The notes beneath the pieces were generated by a model, which was not told the DNA's origin, made no database searches, and worked only from the letters and a program-made list of their open reading frames with translations. Positions 16,572 through 25,759 of a DNA stretch of 64,000 bases are shown piece by piece (the first letter of the stretch is position 1; every line of letters starts with the position of its first letter). The stretch comes from Trichloromonas sp034006665 (GTDB lineage Bacteria; Desulfobacterota; Desulfuromonadia; Desulfuromonadales; Trichloromonadaceae), in the NCBI RefSeq assembly GCF_034006665.1, contig NZ_JAVESI010000001.1, positions 124,001-188,000 on the forward strand. Reading direction: 5' to 3'. Made by a program: the position numbers and the translations under genes.

Positions 16572-17540
16572 TCAGCCCAGCCTCTCCACCAGTGCGAGAA
16601 AACGCGGCAAGGTCGCAGCCCGCTTCAGGTCGCGTACCGCCATAGTAAAATCGGGATCGTCCATGGCGCAGAGCACCGCCTTGAGCTTGGCCAGCACCTG
16701 GGTATCACCGCAGAAAAGCTCCCGGTAGCGGCCATGCAATCCGCGCAGATATCGGCGCAGCATCGCGGAACGCTCGGACCGGCTCGGCGTTGCCGACGCC
16801 CGCCCCCGCAGCCGTTCAAAAAGGAGCGGGTCGGCGATCGCCCCGCGCCCGAGCATCAGCCCGGCGGCACCGGTCGCCCCCAGCACCCGCAAGCCCCCCT
16901 CGGCGGAGCGGATGTCGCCGTTGGCAATGACCGGCAGGGTGGTGGCGCGTACCACTTCGGCGGTGAGGGCATGATCGGCCTCTCCGGCGTATTCCTGCTT
17001 GACGGTGCGGGGATGGAGAATGAGGAAATCGACCTCGGACTTCTCGAAAAGCGGAAGTAACGAGAAGATCTGCCGGGGATCGTCATAACCGGCGCGCAAC
17101 TTGACGGAGAAACCGCCGGCGACAGCCGCGCGCAGAGCCGGCAGCAGATCACAGAGCAGATCGGGACGACGCAGCATGTTGCCACCGGTCAAGCCCGAGG
17201 TGGTCCGCCCGTAGGGACAGCCCATATTGAAGTTGATGTGGACCGCCCCCGCCGCCTGTGCCTCGCGCGCCGCCGCCGTCAGCGCGTCGACGCCGTGGCC
17301 GATGAGTTGGGTCACCAGGGGGATGCCTCCTTCCGTGGCGGCAATCTCCCGGCGATCGGCGGCGGAAACGCGACGCTTGACCGAGGCGCCGTGAACCCGC
17401 ACGAACTCGGTAAAAAGAACATCCGGGCACACCCAGGCGGCAAACTCGGCGCGCAGTGCGCGGTTGGTCAGGCCCTGCATCGGCGCCAGCATCAGCGGCC
17501 GGGTGCCGTCACTCCAAGGCAGCGCGGCGCGGTTAGACAT
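16572..17540 (-). CDS. tRNA-dihydrouridine synthase
   Basis: 322 residues of the FMN-dependent Dus family, which reduces uridines in tRNA D-loops. APMQGLTNRALR at the N-terminus binds FMN. NFNMGCPYGRTTSGLTGG contains the catalytic cysteine (C in GCP), and HPRTVKQEYAGEADH and NGDIRSAEG are also typical. Overall it resembles the DusC-like subgroup, although the subtype cannot be fixed here. The start is ATG at 17540, overlapping the end of the upstream diguanylate cyclase gene by 8 nt, which implies translational coupling. Confidence 0.88.
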   Translation of the reverse strand: MSNRAALPWSDGTRPLMLAPMQGLTNRALRAEFAAWVCPDVLFTEFVRVHGASVKRRVSAADRREIAATEGGIPLVTQLIGHGVDALTAAAREAQAAGAVHINFNMGCPYGRTTSGLTGGNMLRRPDLLCDLLPALRAAVAGGFSVKLRAGYDDPRQIFSLLPLFEKSEVDFLILHPRTVKQEYAGEADHALTAEVVRATTLPVIANGDIRSAEGGLRVLGATGAAGLMLGRGAIADPLLFERLRGRASATPSRSERSAMLRRYLRGLHGRYRELFCGDTQVLAKLKAVLCAMDDPDFTMAVRDLKRAATLPRFLALVERLG

Positions 17541-18564
17541 CGAGATCTTCCTGTTTGCGCGCCTCCTTGGAGGCATAGAGCTGCTGATCGGCGACTTTGA
17601 GCAAAGCGGCGGTATCGCCGATGGCGTCGTTCTCGCTGGAGGCGATCCCGTAACTGGCGGTTATCCTGATCGGCTCTCTGTCGACCAAGAGGGGATGTCG
17701 CGCCAGGTCGCCAAGAATCCGCACCATCAGCTTTTCCGCCCGCTCCCTGCCCGTTTCGGGGAGAATGAGCACGAACTCGTCGCCGGCGAAGCGGGTAACC
17801 ACATCCGAGGCACGACAGAGACGGCTCAATCCCGCCGCCAAGTGTTTGAGCAGCAGATCGCCACAATCGTGTCCGTAAGTATCGTTGACGCGCTTGAAGT
17901 CGTCGAGATCGATGAAGACCAGGGAAAGGGGGCGGGCATAACGGCGGGCCCGGTCGAACTCCCGCTGCAGAATGCTCTCCATCGCCCGCCGGTTGAGGAG
18001 CTCGGTGAGGGGATCGTAATGGGCGACCTTCTGCAGCTTTTCATGGGCGGTGACGTTGGAAAGACAAAGGGAAACCTTGAGCGCCAGCCGTTCCACCAGC
18101 ACCGTGTTCAACCCCGGGGCGTAGCGGGAAACGGAACGGTCGGCCAGATTGAGGCTGCCGACCACCTCACCGTCCAAAGTAACCGGCACCAAGGCCAGGG
18201 AACCGAGCGCCTGGAGCCCCGAAGCGGGAAGCAGGCGCAGGTAGCGATGCAGACCCTCGTTGACCAGCAGCGGTCGCTCGGTGTCGGGAAGAAGCTGCGC
18301 GAAGGTCTCGCGGTCGACGACCTTGATCCGCTCGCGCAGCAGCTTGCTCGTCGCCGAATGGCGGATCAGACGAGAGAGATCCACGTCGTCGAGGAGGCTG
18401 AACCAGACTTGGGGGATGGCGAAGATCTCACCGATATCGAGGAGCAAATGCTCGAAGAAATCCCGGAAATTGAGGACTGAAAGAATGCTACTCTCCACCT
18501 CGTGAAACTTGCGGGCCAACTCTTCGTTCTCGCGGAAGCGTTCTATCAGGGTAAGTTGATCCAT
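17533..18564 (-). CDS. DUF484/GAF-GGDEF diguanylate cyclase
   Basis: 343 residues. The N-terminal ~170 form a DUF484/GAF-type sensor (short coiled coil at 1-30, then a GAF-like fold). The GGDEF domain follows (about 175-335) with active-site AGDEF at 260-264, a variant known to be active, and an inhibitory RxxD site (RASD, 251-254) five residues before it. It should make c-di-GMP from GTP and be product-inhibited. There is no membrane helix, so it senses something cytoplasmic. The start is ATG at 18564, with GAGAGGGG upstream. It lies at the end of the cobalamin gene run. Confidence 0.88.
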   Translation of the reverse strand: MDQLTLIERFRENEELARKFHEVESSILSVLNFRDFFEHLLLDIGEIFAIPQVWFSLLDDVDLSRLIRHSATSKLLRERIKVVDRETFAQLLPDTERPLLVNEGLHRYLRLLPASGLQALGSLALVPVTLDGEVVGSLNLADRSVSRYAPGLNTVLVERLALKVSLCLSNVTAHEKLQKVAHYDPLTELLNRRAMESILQREFDRARRYARPLSLVFIDLDDFKRVNDTYGHDCGDLLLKHLAAGLSRLCRASDVVTRFAGDEFVLILPETGRERAEKLMVRILGDLARHPLLVDREPIRITASYGIASSENDAIGDTAALLKVADQQLYASKEARKQEDLDV

Positions 18565-18653
18565 GGCCCCTCTCCCGGGGAAGTTCCTGGTCATTGAAAT
18601 AATCCGGGAAAGCCGAGTTTCCGGCGCAAGGGGGGAAAGAAAAATGTTCTGGT

Positions 18654-19589
18654 CTATCCCGCCGCCGCTACCAGCCACACCGCCAACCCGAGAGCAAGCA
18701 GGGAGGTGAGATACATCAGCCGCACGGCGGCGTGGTAGTCGGCCACCGAAACCGGATGGGCGTCGTCCCCCAGCGTTGCCTTTTCAACCCGGATACCGAA
18801 GTAGACAGCCGCTCCGCCCAGCCGCACGCCCAGGGCACCGGCCATGGCCGCTTCGGGAAAACCGGCATTGGGACTGGCATGTCTGCGCGCGTCTCGCAGC
18901 ATGATGCGCCAGGCTCCACGAATCCTAAGCCCGGCCAAAGGCGCAGCCAGAACCATCAGCATTCCAGTCAAGCGCGCCGGAAGCAGATTGAACAGGTCGT
19001 CGAGGCGGGCCGAGGCCCAGCCGAGCTCGCGGTAACCGTCGTCGCGATAACCGACCATGGAATCGAGGGTGCCTGCCGCCTTGTAGAGCAGAGCCAAAAC
19101 CGGCCCTCCGACGGCCAGGTAGAAGAGTGGGGCGACCACCCCGGACGAGGTGTTTTCCGCCACCGTTTCGATGCAAGCCCGCAGGATGCCTTCTTCGTCG
19201 AGGGTCGCGGTCTCCCGTCCGACAATCAGCGCCAGGGCGCGCCGGGCCTCGGCCGGCCGCTTCCCTTCGAGACAACGCACCACCTCGCGGCTTTCCCGAT
19301 GCAGGGCGCGCAAAGCGAGAGTCGTGTAGGCCAACCAGATGCCGACGATCAGGGCGGCCAAGGGATGGATCTCCGCCGCCAAGCGCAACAGGGCCCAAGC
19401 GAGCCCCCCGGTCACCAGCAGGGTCAGAGCGGCCAGCAGCGCCCCGGCCAGGCGACGGTTATCGAAGAAACTGGCGAAGAGAATTTCGAGACGGTTGATG
19501 ACGGCACCGACCAGCATCACCGGATGAGGCATGGGCGGATCGCCCAGCAGCAGATCGAGGGCGAAAGCCGCCGGAATCAGCCAGTCCAT
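18654..19589 (-). CDS. cbiB: Adenosylcobinamide-phosphate synthase
   Basis: 311 residues, an integral membrane protein with several helices. The N-terminal ALDLLLGDPPMPHPVMLVG is the family signature, and ENTSSGVVAPLFYLAVGGP and the GYRDDGYRELGWASAR stretch are also typical of CbiB/CobD. It attaches aminopropanol (or its phosphate) to adenosylcobyric acid. The gene follows cbiG by 7 bp. The next gene downstream is the diguanylate cyclase, 89 bp away. Confidence 0.93.
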   Translation of the reverse strand: MDWLIPAAFALDLLLGDPPMPHPVMLVGAVINRLEILFASFFDNRRLAGALLAALTLLVTGGLAWALLRLAAEIHPLAALIVGIWLAYTTLALRALHRESREVVRCLEGKRPAEARRALALIVGRETATLDEEGILRACIETVAENTSSGVVAPLFYLAVGGPVLALLYKAAGTLDSMVGYRDDGYRELGWASARLDDLFNLLPARLTGMLMVLAAPLAGLRIRGAWRIMLRDARRHASPNAGFPEAAMAGALGVRLGGAAVYFGIRVEKATLGDDAHPVSVADYHAAVRLMYLTSLLALGLAVWLVAAAG

Positions 19590-19596
19590 GGCGAGT

Positions 19597-20613
19597 TCAC
19601 TCCCCGTTTGAGTCGTTTTTCAGAGCGATCGCCAAGACGATGCGGCCATGCTTCTTTTTCGCCACCAGCAGTCGCCCGCCCCGCGAGGAGAGAATCGCGG
19701 CCCCTTCGCAGTCGCCCTCCCCGGCTGCCAAAGCGGGGGTTTCATGCCCCTCGACGGGCAGATCGAAACGCCGGGCGAAGTCGCGCAGCCCCGGCTCTTC
19801 GACCCGGTCGGCGGCGCTGGCGATACAGGCCACGCTCGCCAGCGCCAGAAAAGCCCGCTCCAACTCCCAGGCCACCGCCCGCTCGAACTCCCCGGCCGAG
19901 ACACCCGGCTCGCAACCGATGCCCAGCACCAGATCCCGGGGGCGCAGCAAGAGCAGATTGGGCAGCCGATCGAGATTGGGAACCAGGCGATGGGTGACAA
20001 AGACCATCCCCGCCGCACCGCTGTTCAGAGCGGCGCTAAAAGTCTCCGCGCGTTCCACACCGGGCGTCTCGATGAAATGATGGGCGATGCGGCCCCGCCG
20101 GTCGACCAAGGCGATCTTCTCGCCGCGCGCCAGCTTATCGTTGAGATCCCGCAGATTGGCCGGCGGTTCCACCACCAGAGCCGTCTGCCGAGCCGCTTGG
20201 TCCCAGGAGGTCTGACCGTCGACACCGGGCGCAGTGGTAATGACCGCCCGCCCACCGGTGATCCCCGCCATTTTCCGCGCCAATTCGTTGGCCCCGCCGA
20301 GGCGGCCGGCCAGGAGACTGACGGCGAAATTGCCCGCCTCGTCCATCACCACCACCGCCGGATCAAGGGAGTTGCCCCGCAGATGGGGAGCGAGCAAGCG
20401 CACCACGACCCCGGCGGGAAGGATGCAGAGCAGTTCCCGATGGCGCCTGAAAAGTTCCGGCAGCAACTCCGCCAGAGGCATCTCGAAATAGTGTCCGCCA
20501 TCCCCCTCCCACAGCCGTTCCGGAAGATAAAAGACGCAATCACCGGTCCTGGCGGCGATTTGCCGGGCCAGCCGCGCCCCCGCATCCGTGATAGCGACCA
20601 TAGCGAGACTCAA
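19597..20613 (-). CDS. cbiG: Cobalt-precorrin-5A hydrolase
   Basis: 338 residues. CbiG opens the delta-lactone of cobalt-precorrin-5A and releases acetaldehyde, a step specific to the anaerobic B12 pathway. Visible features are the N-terminal AMVAITDAGARLARQIAA, central FAVSLLAGRLGGANELAR and the C-terminal GIGCEPGVSAGEFERAV. An ATG lies at 20613 and another four codons later (MVAIT). It sits between cbiET (101 bp upstream) and cbiB (7 bp downstream). Confidence 0.92.
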   Translation of the reverse strand: MSLAMVAITDAGARLARQIAARTGDCVFYLPERLWEGDGGHYFEMPLAELLPELFRRHRELLCILPAGVVVRLLAPHLRGNSLDPAVVVMDEAGNFAVSLLAGRLGGANELARKMAGITGGRAVITTAPGVDGQTSWDQAARQTALVVEPPANLRDLNDKLARGEKIALVDRRGRIAHHFIETPGVERAETFSAALNSGAAGMVFVTHRLVPNLDRLPNLLLLRPRDLVLGIGCEPGVSAGEFERAVAWELERAFLALASVACIASAADRVEEPGLRDFARRFDLPVEGHETPALAAGEGDCEGAAILSSRGGRLLVAKKKHGRIVLAIALKNDSNGE

Positions 20614-20714
20614 TTCAGACTCCCGAATTCGTGAGAAACAATTCCTGGTGCGAGATTGCCCCGGTCCCTCACCCCTCTCCTTGACAGGATGATCTGGGAG
20701 GGGGGGTCAGTGCC

Positions 20715-21926
20715 TCAGCCCTTTTCGCCGACGATAATGTAGACCGGGTTGTAAGCCTCGAACATCTTGTACTCGGTCAGTGGCCGGGTGCGGGCGACGT
20801 TGATGGTGGTCACTTCGACCTGATAGCCTGCGTTCTCGAAGAATTCAGTGGCGGCGGTGAGGGTTTCGAGGGTAATGGCGTTGATGACGATGCGCCCTTC
20901 GGCGGGGAGTCGGGCATCGACCGCTTCGAGGATGCGGAAGAGATTGCCCCCCGAGCCGCCGATGAAGACCCGGTCGGGATCGGGCAGATCCTCGAAGCAG
21001 TCCGGGGCTTCGCCGGCGACCAGAGTGATATGGCGGGTGTGAAACTTGTTGAGGTTCTGCTTAATGAAGGCAAGACTCTGTTCATTGCGCTCCATGGCGA
21101 AGATACGGCCGTTGGGAAGCAGATGGTCGGCCTCGATGCTCACCGAACCGCTGCCGGCACCCACGTCCCACAGGCACATGTCGTGGCGCAGTTTGAGCTT
21201 AGCCAGGGCCACAACCCGGACTTCTTCCCGGGTAATGTGTTTCTTGATGCTGGCGAATTCCTCGTCGGGGATGCCGAGGGTCGGCATGTAATCGTCCCCC
21301 TCCCCTTCATATTCCTTGATGAGAATGAGTACATTGAGGGGGGAGGAGGAAACCCGCAGCAGGTCGGGAAGGGAAAGATTGCGGATGCGTTCGTCGACGC
21401 CGCCGAGATTTTCACAAAGCCAGGCGGTATAGCCGTCGCGACCGCGCTCGATGAGTTCGGCAGCGATGGCTGCCGGGGTGTTGACCTCGTCGGTGAGGAC
21501 GGCGGCCTTGTCGTTGGCGACGATGCGATCCACCGCCCCTCTGATTCCCCGGCCTTGGATCGAAACGAAGACCGCGTCGTCCCAGGGCTCCTTGATCTTG
21601 GCGAAAGCGTACTGCACCGAGCTGACGTTGGGAACGAACTCCAGTTCGTCACGGTTGAAATTGCGCAGCAAAATGCGGCCGATGCCGAAGAAGAGCGGGT
21701 CGCCGGAGGAGAGAACCACCGCCGGACCCTTGCGGGCATTGAGCCGTTCGACCAGATGCGCGAGGTTGCCGTCGATCACCAGCTTTTCCCCGGCGAAATC
21801 GGGGAAGAGGCGCAGATGCCGCTCACCGCCGCAGAGTAGAGAAGCTTGGGAGATCAGTTCCAGGGAGCGACGGCTGAAACCCTCATGCCCTTCGACGCCG
21901 GCACCGATGACGTAAATCTTGTTCAT
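20715..21926 (-). CDS. cbiET: Bifunctional cobalt-precorrin C5,C15-methyltransferase/decarboxylase (CbiE-CbiT fusion)
   Basis: 403 residues. Residues 1-205 are CbiE (tetrapyrrole methylase; IYVIGAGVEGHEGFSRRS and LSSGDPLFFGIGR). Residues 215-403 are CbiT (Rossmann methyltransferase; DVGAGSGSVSIEAD binds SAM, DRVFIGGSGGNLF follows). Together they methylate C5 and C15 and decarboxylate the C12 acetate, as in CobL. The start is ATG at 21926 because homology begins at MNKIYVIGAG. A 230 bp gap separates it from cbiX and contains the short palindromic repeat at 22057. Confidence 0.93.
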   Translation of the reverse strand: MNKIYVIGAGVEGHEGFSRRSLELISQASLLCGGERHLRLFPDFAGEKLVIDGNLAHLVERLNARKGPAVVLSSGDPLFFGIGRILLRNFNRDELEFVPNVSSVQYAFAKIKEPWDDAVFVSIQGRGIRGAVDRIVANDKAAVLTDEVNTPAAIAAELIERGRDGYTAWLCENLGGVDERIRNLSLPDLLRVSSSPLNVLILIKEYEGEGDDYMPTLGIPDEEFASIKKHITREEVRVVALAKLKLRHDMCLWDVGAGSGSVSIEADHLLPNGRIFAMERNEQSLAFIKQNLNKFHTRHITLVAGEAPDCFEDLPDPDRVFIGGSGGNLFRILEAVDARLPAEGRIVINAITLETLTAATEFFENAGYQVEVTTINVARTRPLTEYKMFEAYNPVYIIVGEKG

Positions 21927-22056
21927 GCTGTCCCGCTCCTCTCGAAAACCGGGGGAATCCCCAGATGATGGCGAACCCGTTGCCCCGGGTTGGAGTCCGT
22001 GGGGGCAAAGACCATTCTTTTCATAGACATTATTGCGCCTACCGGTGAACCTTAAT

Positions 22057-22105
22057 ACTTTCGCAAAAAGCATATTGTTGGATGGCGCTTTTTGCGATGC
22101 CATCA
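22057..22105. repeat. Short derivative of the 154 bp dispersed element
   Basis: 49 bp palindrome: TCGCAAAAAGC near the left and GCTTTTTGCGA near the right, around ATATTGTTGGATGG. The left end and GTTGGATGG match the left end of the element at 31657, and TTTTTGCGATGCCATCA matches its right end. It looks like an internally deleted copy. It lies in the cbiX-cbiET gap. Confidence 0.7.
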
Positions 22106-22154
22106 AGTTTAGCGTTTTCGCCGAGGCGTCGTCAAGACCGACGGAGGCGCCCGT

Positions 22155-22541
22155 TCAGAGACTCCAGCCGGCCTCCTGCAAAGATGCGTCAATCCGCTCA
22201 CGCACGATCTCGGCCAGCTTGCGGTGAACGCCCAGCGGCTGCCCCAGAATCATCTCCAGTCCGGGATGGCGCCTGCGCGCCTGCGCGATCTCATCGGGAA
22301 GATCCTTGAGCACATGGGCGCCGGCATAGAGAAAGTAGGGATAAAGCAGGACACGCGCCGCACCCTGCGCGACACAACGGTCAATTCCTTCCTGAATGCT
22401 GGTGAGGTGGGGGGCGAGAAAGGCGACCTCGACAATCGCGGCGCCCGTATCGTCTTTGACCAGAGCGGCGACAGCGTAGAGAGCATCGTTGGCCCCGGCG
22501 GCCCGGGAACCGTGACCAAGCAGGAGAATGGCGGTTTTCAA
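22155..22541 (-). CDS. cbiX: Sirohydrochlorin cobaltochelatase, short CbiX
   Basis: 128 residues, the length of the single-domain CbiX(S) that works as a dimer. ILLLGHGSR with H10 is the first metal-binding histidine motif. LLYPYFLYAGAHVLKDLP carries the second. It inserts cobalt into sirohydrochlorin, the entry step of anaerobic B12 synthesis. I chose TTG at 22541, where homology begins; the RBS is weak (GGAGA 12 nt upstream) and no ATG fits, so the exact start is uncertain. It follows the pabB-pabC fusion by 65 bp. Confidence 0.85.
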   Translation of the reverse strand: MKTAILLLGHGSRAAGANDALYAVAALVKDDTGAAIVEVAFLAPHLTSIQEGIDRCVAQGAARVLLYPYFLYAGAHVLKDLPDEIAQARRRHPGLEMILGQPLGVHRKLAEIVRERIDASLQEAGWSL

Positions 22542-22606
22542 GACAAATTCATTTCTCCGAACGGCCGGGAGAGTCGTGAACGTTTGACCTGCGCGAAGGG
22601 ACCGGA

Positions 22607-24373
22607 TCAGGACACGAGAAAAGCAAAACGCCAACTGCGCACGCTGTTGATTAGCCACAGGCTATCGGCGCGGCGGAGGTCCTGGGGCGTCAGCACCGTT
22701 TCGGCGATGACCTCCCGCTCCAGCAGTTCCGCGCGAAGGACGCCGGGAAGCAGACCGCAGGCCAGAGCCGGAGTGAGAAGCCGTCCATCCAGCCGCACCA
22801 CCAAGTTGTGATAGCTCCCTTCGGTCAGCTCGCCGCGTTCGTTGACGAAGAGCACCTCGTCCGCCTCGGGGTGACGGCGCCGGGCGTCGTCAAGTGGTTC
22901 GCGGCGCTCGGTCTTGTGGTAGCGCATACAGTCCCGCGAGTCAACCGGGACCTCAGCCATTGCCACCCGTAAAGGAGAAGACCGATCCGGTCCCAAGGGC
23001 TCGCTCGTAATACCGAGCCGACCATCACGGGCCAGCAACAGGCGAACCTTGTGTTTGCCCCGCAAACTCCGGCCCGCTGCATCCAAGGCCGCGCGTGACG
23101 CCGCCAGATCGCAACGGAAGCCGAAGTAGTCGGCCGAGGCGGAAAGACGCGCGAGATGGCGATCCAGCAAGGGATAACCGCCGTCGCGACAGAGCAGCGC
23201 CTCGATCAGGCGAAACTCCCGGGGCGACAAGTCAATGAAGCGCCCCTTTGCCAGACACTCGGCGTACTCGGCTTCTGCCCGGGCATCCCAGGTGATGCCG
23301 CTGCCCAGGCCGAGTTCGGCCTGGCCTTCCCCATCGACCACGAGGGTGCGGATCGCCACCGAAAAGACCGCTTCCTCCCCCGGCGAGACAAAGCCGATGG
23401 CGCCGCAGTAAACCCCGCGCGGCTCGGGCTCCAACTCGGCGATCAGCTCCATCGTGCGCCGTTTTGGCGCCCCCGTCACCGAGCCGCAAGGGAAGAGAGC
23501 GGCGAAGAGGTCAGGCAATGTCGTCCCCGACTTGAGCCGGGCGGCGACCGTCGAGGTCAGATGGTGTACCGTCGGATAGCGCTCGCCGTCGAACAGGGAT
23601 TCGACCCGCACCGATCCGGTTTCGGCGATGGTGCCAAGGTCGTTGCGCACCAGATCGACGATCATCAGATTTTCAGCCCGTTCCTTGACACTTTCCTGCA
23701 GGGTTCTGGCCACCGCGCGGTCAGCCGCCGCCTCCGGCGCGCGCGGGGCGGTCCCTTTCATGGGACGCATGAGGATATCGGGCCCCCGGCGGGCGAAAAA
23801 AAGTTCCGGCGAAGCCGAGAGGATGCGCCGGTCGCCAGTGTCGAGCCAAGAGCAGAAAGGCGCCCGTTGGGCCGCGGCCAGTTGCCGGTAGAGCGCGAAG
23901 GGGTCGCCCGCGACACGAAAACGCTGCCGCAAGGTGTAGTTGACCTGATAGCTCTCCCCCCGGGCGATCGCTGCATGGATGGCGGCGACGGCCGCCGTGT
24001 AGCAATCGGCGGCGACCGAAAGGACTCTTTCGCCATCGACGGATGCGAAGGAATCGACCCAATCCGCGCCTCCGTACCCATCCCCCTCAATCCGCTCCCG
24101 AAATATCCCGAACCAGGCCAGCGGCAAGCCGGCAACCGGCTCCCGCCCCGGAAGTGTCGGATTGATTCCTGAGGCGGCCTCGTAAGAGACAAAACCGGCG
24201 GCGTGGAACCCTTGCATCACCGCCTCCTCCACCGCCGTCAGCACCGGCATGACCGCGTCCGCTGTTCGCGCCAAGATCACCTGCTCCAACCCGATGAAGC
24301 GATACGACGCGGGAAAACGGTCCCAAGGAGCATGGGATTCGAAAAGCGCTTGAGGACAACCGGTCCGACTCAT
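22607..24373 (-). CDS. pabB: Aminodeoxychorismate synthase component I fused to aminodeoxychorismate lyase (PabB-PabC)
   Basis: 588 residues. The first ~340 are a chorismate-binding domain with SYQVNYTLRQRF, the conserved AENLMIVDLVRNDLG and GSVTGAPKRRTMELI. A class IV aminotransferase-fold domain follows (about 375-588) with MRYHKTERR, whose lysine is the likely PLP residue, and VLFVNERGELTEGSYHN. The fusion would convert chorismate plus ammonia through aminodeoxychorismate to p-aminobenzoate for folate. A glutamine amidotransferase partner (PabA) is not in the window. It sits 16 bp after cobC inside the cobalamin run, so pABA and B12 genes share a transcript. Confidence 0.92.
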   Translation of the reverse strand: MSRTGCPQALFESHAPWDRFPASYRFIGLEQVILARTADAVMPVLTAVEEAVMQGFHAAGFVSYEAASGINPTLPGREPVAGLPLAWFGIFRERIEGDGYGGADWVDSFASVDGERVLSVAADCYTAAVAAIHAAIARGESYQVNYTLRQRFRVAGDPFALYRQLAAAQRAPFCSWLDTGDRRILSASPELFFARRGPDILMRPMKGTAPRAPEAAADRAVARTLQESVKERAENLMIVDLVRNDLGTIAETGSVRVESLFDGERYPTVHHLTSTVAARLKSGTTLPDLFAALFPCGSVTGAPKRRTMELIAELEPEPRGVYCGAIGFVSPGEEAVFSVAIRTLVVDGEGQAELGLGSGITWDARAEAEYAECLAKGRFIDLSPREFRLIEALLCRDGGYPLLDRHLARLSASADYFGFRCDLAASRAALDAAGRSLRGKHKVRLLLARDGRLGITSEPLGPDRSSPLRVAMAEVPVDSRDCMRYHKTERREPLDDARRRHPEADEVLFVNERGELTEGSYHNLVVRLDGRLLTPALACGLLPGVLRAELLEREVIAETVLTPQDLRRADSLWLINSVRSWRFAFLVS

Positions 24374-24389
24374 GGTCAACCACCCCAAC

Positions 24390-25007
24390 CTATCCGTTCA
24401 ACAGCTTCACTACGGCGACGCCGTCGGGATAATAGTCGATGATGTTGTGACAGCCGTAGTTCTGTTCGATATGGAAAAGTCGGTCGAGGGGGGCGCCGAT
24501 GGCGTCGAGCAGGATGACCCGGTTGACGCCGCCGTGCCCCACCACCAGCACTTCTTCGCCGGGATGCCGATCGAGGATGCGACGCAGGGCGGGACGCAGA
24601 CGCCCCGCGAGTTCGAGAAGGGTTTCCCCTCCCGGAACCCGGTAATGAACGATGTCGGCGAGACGCGCCTGCCACTCTCGCGGATAGCGTTCCTGCAGTT
24701 CCTTCCAGGTCAGCCCTTCCCATTCGCCGATATGCAGTTCGCGCAATTCGGCGAGCGCCGTCGGGATGAGGTCGTGGGGCGCGGCAAGCAGCTCCGCCCC
24801 CTGCCGGCAGCGGCTCAGATCGCTGCTGTAGACGGCGCGCAGCGGCACCTTTCCCAGGCGGGGGAGCAGCGCCCGGTACTGGGTCCGTCCTGCGGCGGTC
24901 AACGGCACATCCCCCTGGCCGTTGTAACGCTTCTCCTCGAAACCTTCGACTTGGCCGTGACGGATAAGATGGATGCGGGTCGGGGTAGGTTCCATGCCGT
25001 TTTTCAC
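24390..25007 (-). CDS. cobC: Alpha-ribazole phosphatase, histidine phosphatase family
   Basis: 205 residues of the phosphoglycerate mutase-like superfamily: catalytic LIRHGQVEG near the N-terminus, AVYSSDLSRCRQGAELL, and LVVGHGGVNRV with the second histidine. In this setting, directly after cobS, it most likely removes phosphate from adenosylcobalamin-5'-phosphate or alpha-ribazole phosphate. A general GpmB-like phosphatase is the alternative. GTG at 25007 overlaps the cobS stop by 4 nt, and ATG four codons later is possible. Confidence 0.85.
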   Translation of the reverse strand: MKNGMEPTPTRIHLIRHGQVEGFEEKRYNGQGDVPLTAAGRTQYRALLPRLGKVPLRAVYSSDLSRCRQGAELLAAPHDLIPTALAELRELHIGEWEGLTWKELQERYPREWQARLADIVHYRVPGGETLLELAGRLRPALRRILDRHPGEEVLVVGHGGVNRVILLDAIGAPLDRLFHIEQNYGCHNIIDYYPDGVAVVKLLNG

Positions 25008-25759
25008 GCGTGCCGGAGCAAATGAACCAAAAGCAGGGCGAAGATCTCCATGACTTCGTTCCCTGCGCCCAGAACGTCACCGGTAACACCGCCCAGCCGA
25101 TAGTGGAAATACCTGAGCAGAGCAAGGCCGACAAGGCCGAAGACCAGCAGTAGCGCCAGCCCCTTCAGACCGAAGAGGATCAGCGTCGCGATGGCGAAGG
25201 TCGCCGAGGCGATGGCGAACTCGCGCCCGCCGACATGTTCGACAAACGTACCGCCGGTCCCGCCGCCGGAAGGGATGTAGCTGCTGTAAGCAGCGAGCAG
25301 CACCTGGATCCAGCGCCCGGCCATGGGCATGAAGATCAGGGCCGGAGCCTTGAGCTGAAACGGCACGTTATGCAGGATGACGTACTTGAGCAGCAGCACC
25401 ATGACCAAGCCGCTGACCCCCACCGGGCCGACCCGACTCTCCTTCATGATGCGCAACGTCCCCTCGCGGTCCTTGCCGCCGGCCAGACCGTCGCAGAGAT
25501 CGGCGATGCCGTCAAGATGCACAGCGCCGGTAATGGCGATCATGGTCAGCACCAGCAGGCTGTCGACCACCGCCCGGGGGATAATCGGCGTCAGGGCCTG
25601 ATCCATAGCCACCAGCCCCAGCCCCATGAGCAGGCCGACGGCGGGCCAGAAAGCCATGCCGCGCCCCAGGCGCTCGGCATCACCAGAAAGATTGTCGGCC
25701 ACCGGAAAGACGGTCAGGAACCCGCCAGCCATGCGAAACTCTTCCCACCAGCGCTTCAT
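25004..25759 (-). CDS. cobS: Adenosylcobinamide-GDP ribazoletransferase
   Basis: 251 residues, a polytopic membrane protein. FLTVFPV near the N-terminus, AITGAVHLDGIADLCDGLAG and the metal-binding KDREGTLRIMKESRVG segment are typical of cobalamin 5'-phosphate synthase. It joins the lower nucleotide loop to adenosylcobinamide-GDP, the last assembly step of B12. It overlaps engB by 4 nt upstream and cobC by 4 nt downstream, so the three are tightly coupled. The guanylyltransferase CobU and transferase CobT are not in the window. Confidence 0.93.
   Translation of the reverse strand: MKRWWEEFRMAGGFLTVFPVADNLSGDAERLGRGMAFWPAVGLLMGLGLVAMDQALTPIIPRAVVDSLLVLTMIAITGAVHLDGIADLCDGLAGGKDREGTLRIMKESRVGPVGVSGLVMVLLLKYVILHNVPFQLKAPALIFMPMAGRWIQVLLAAYSSYIPSGGGTGGTFVEHVGGREFAIASATFAIATLILFGLKGLALLLVFGLVGLALLRYFHYRLGGVTGDVLGAGNEVMEIFALLLVHLLRHA

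Noticed and set aside
21927..22154. Possible cobalamin riboswitch before cbiET
   Set aside because: I saw no B12-box-like GCCACTG or matching fold; the gap is instead explained by a palindromic repeat.
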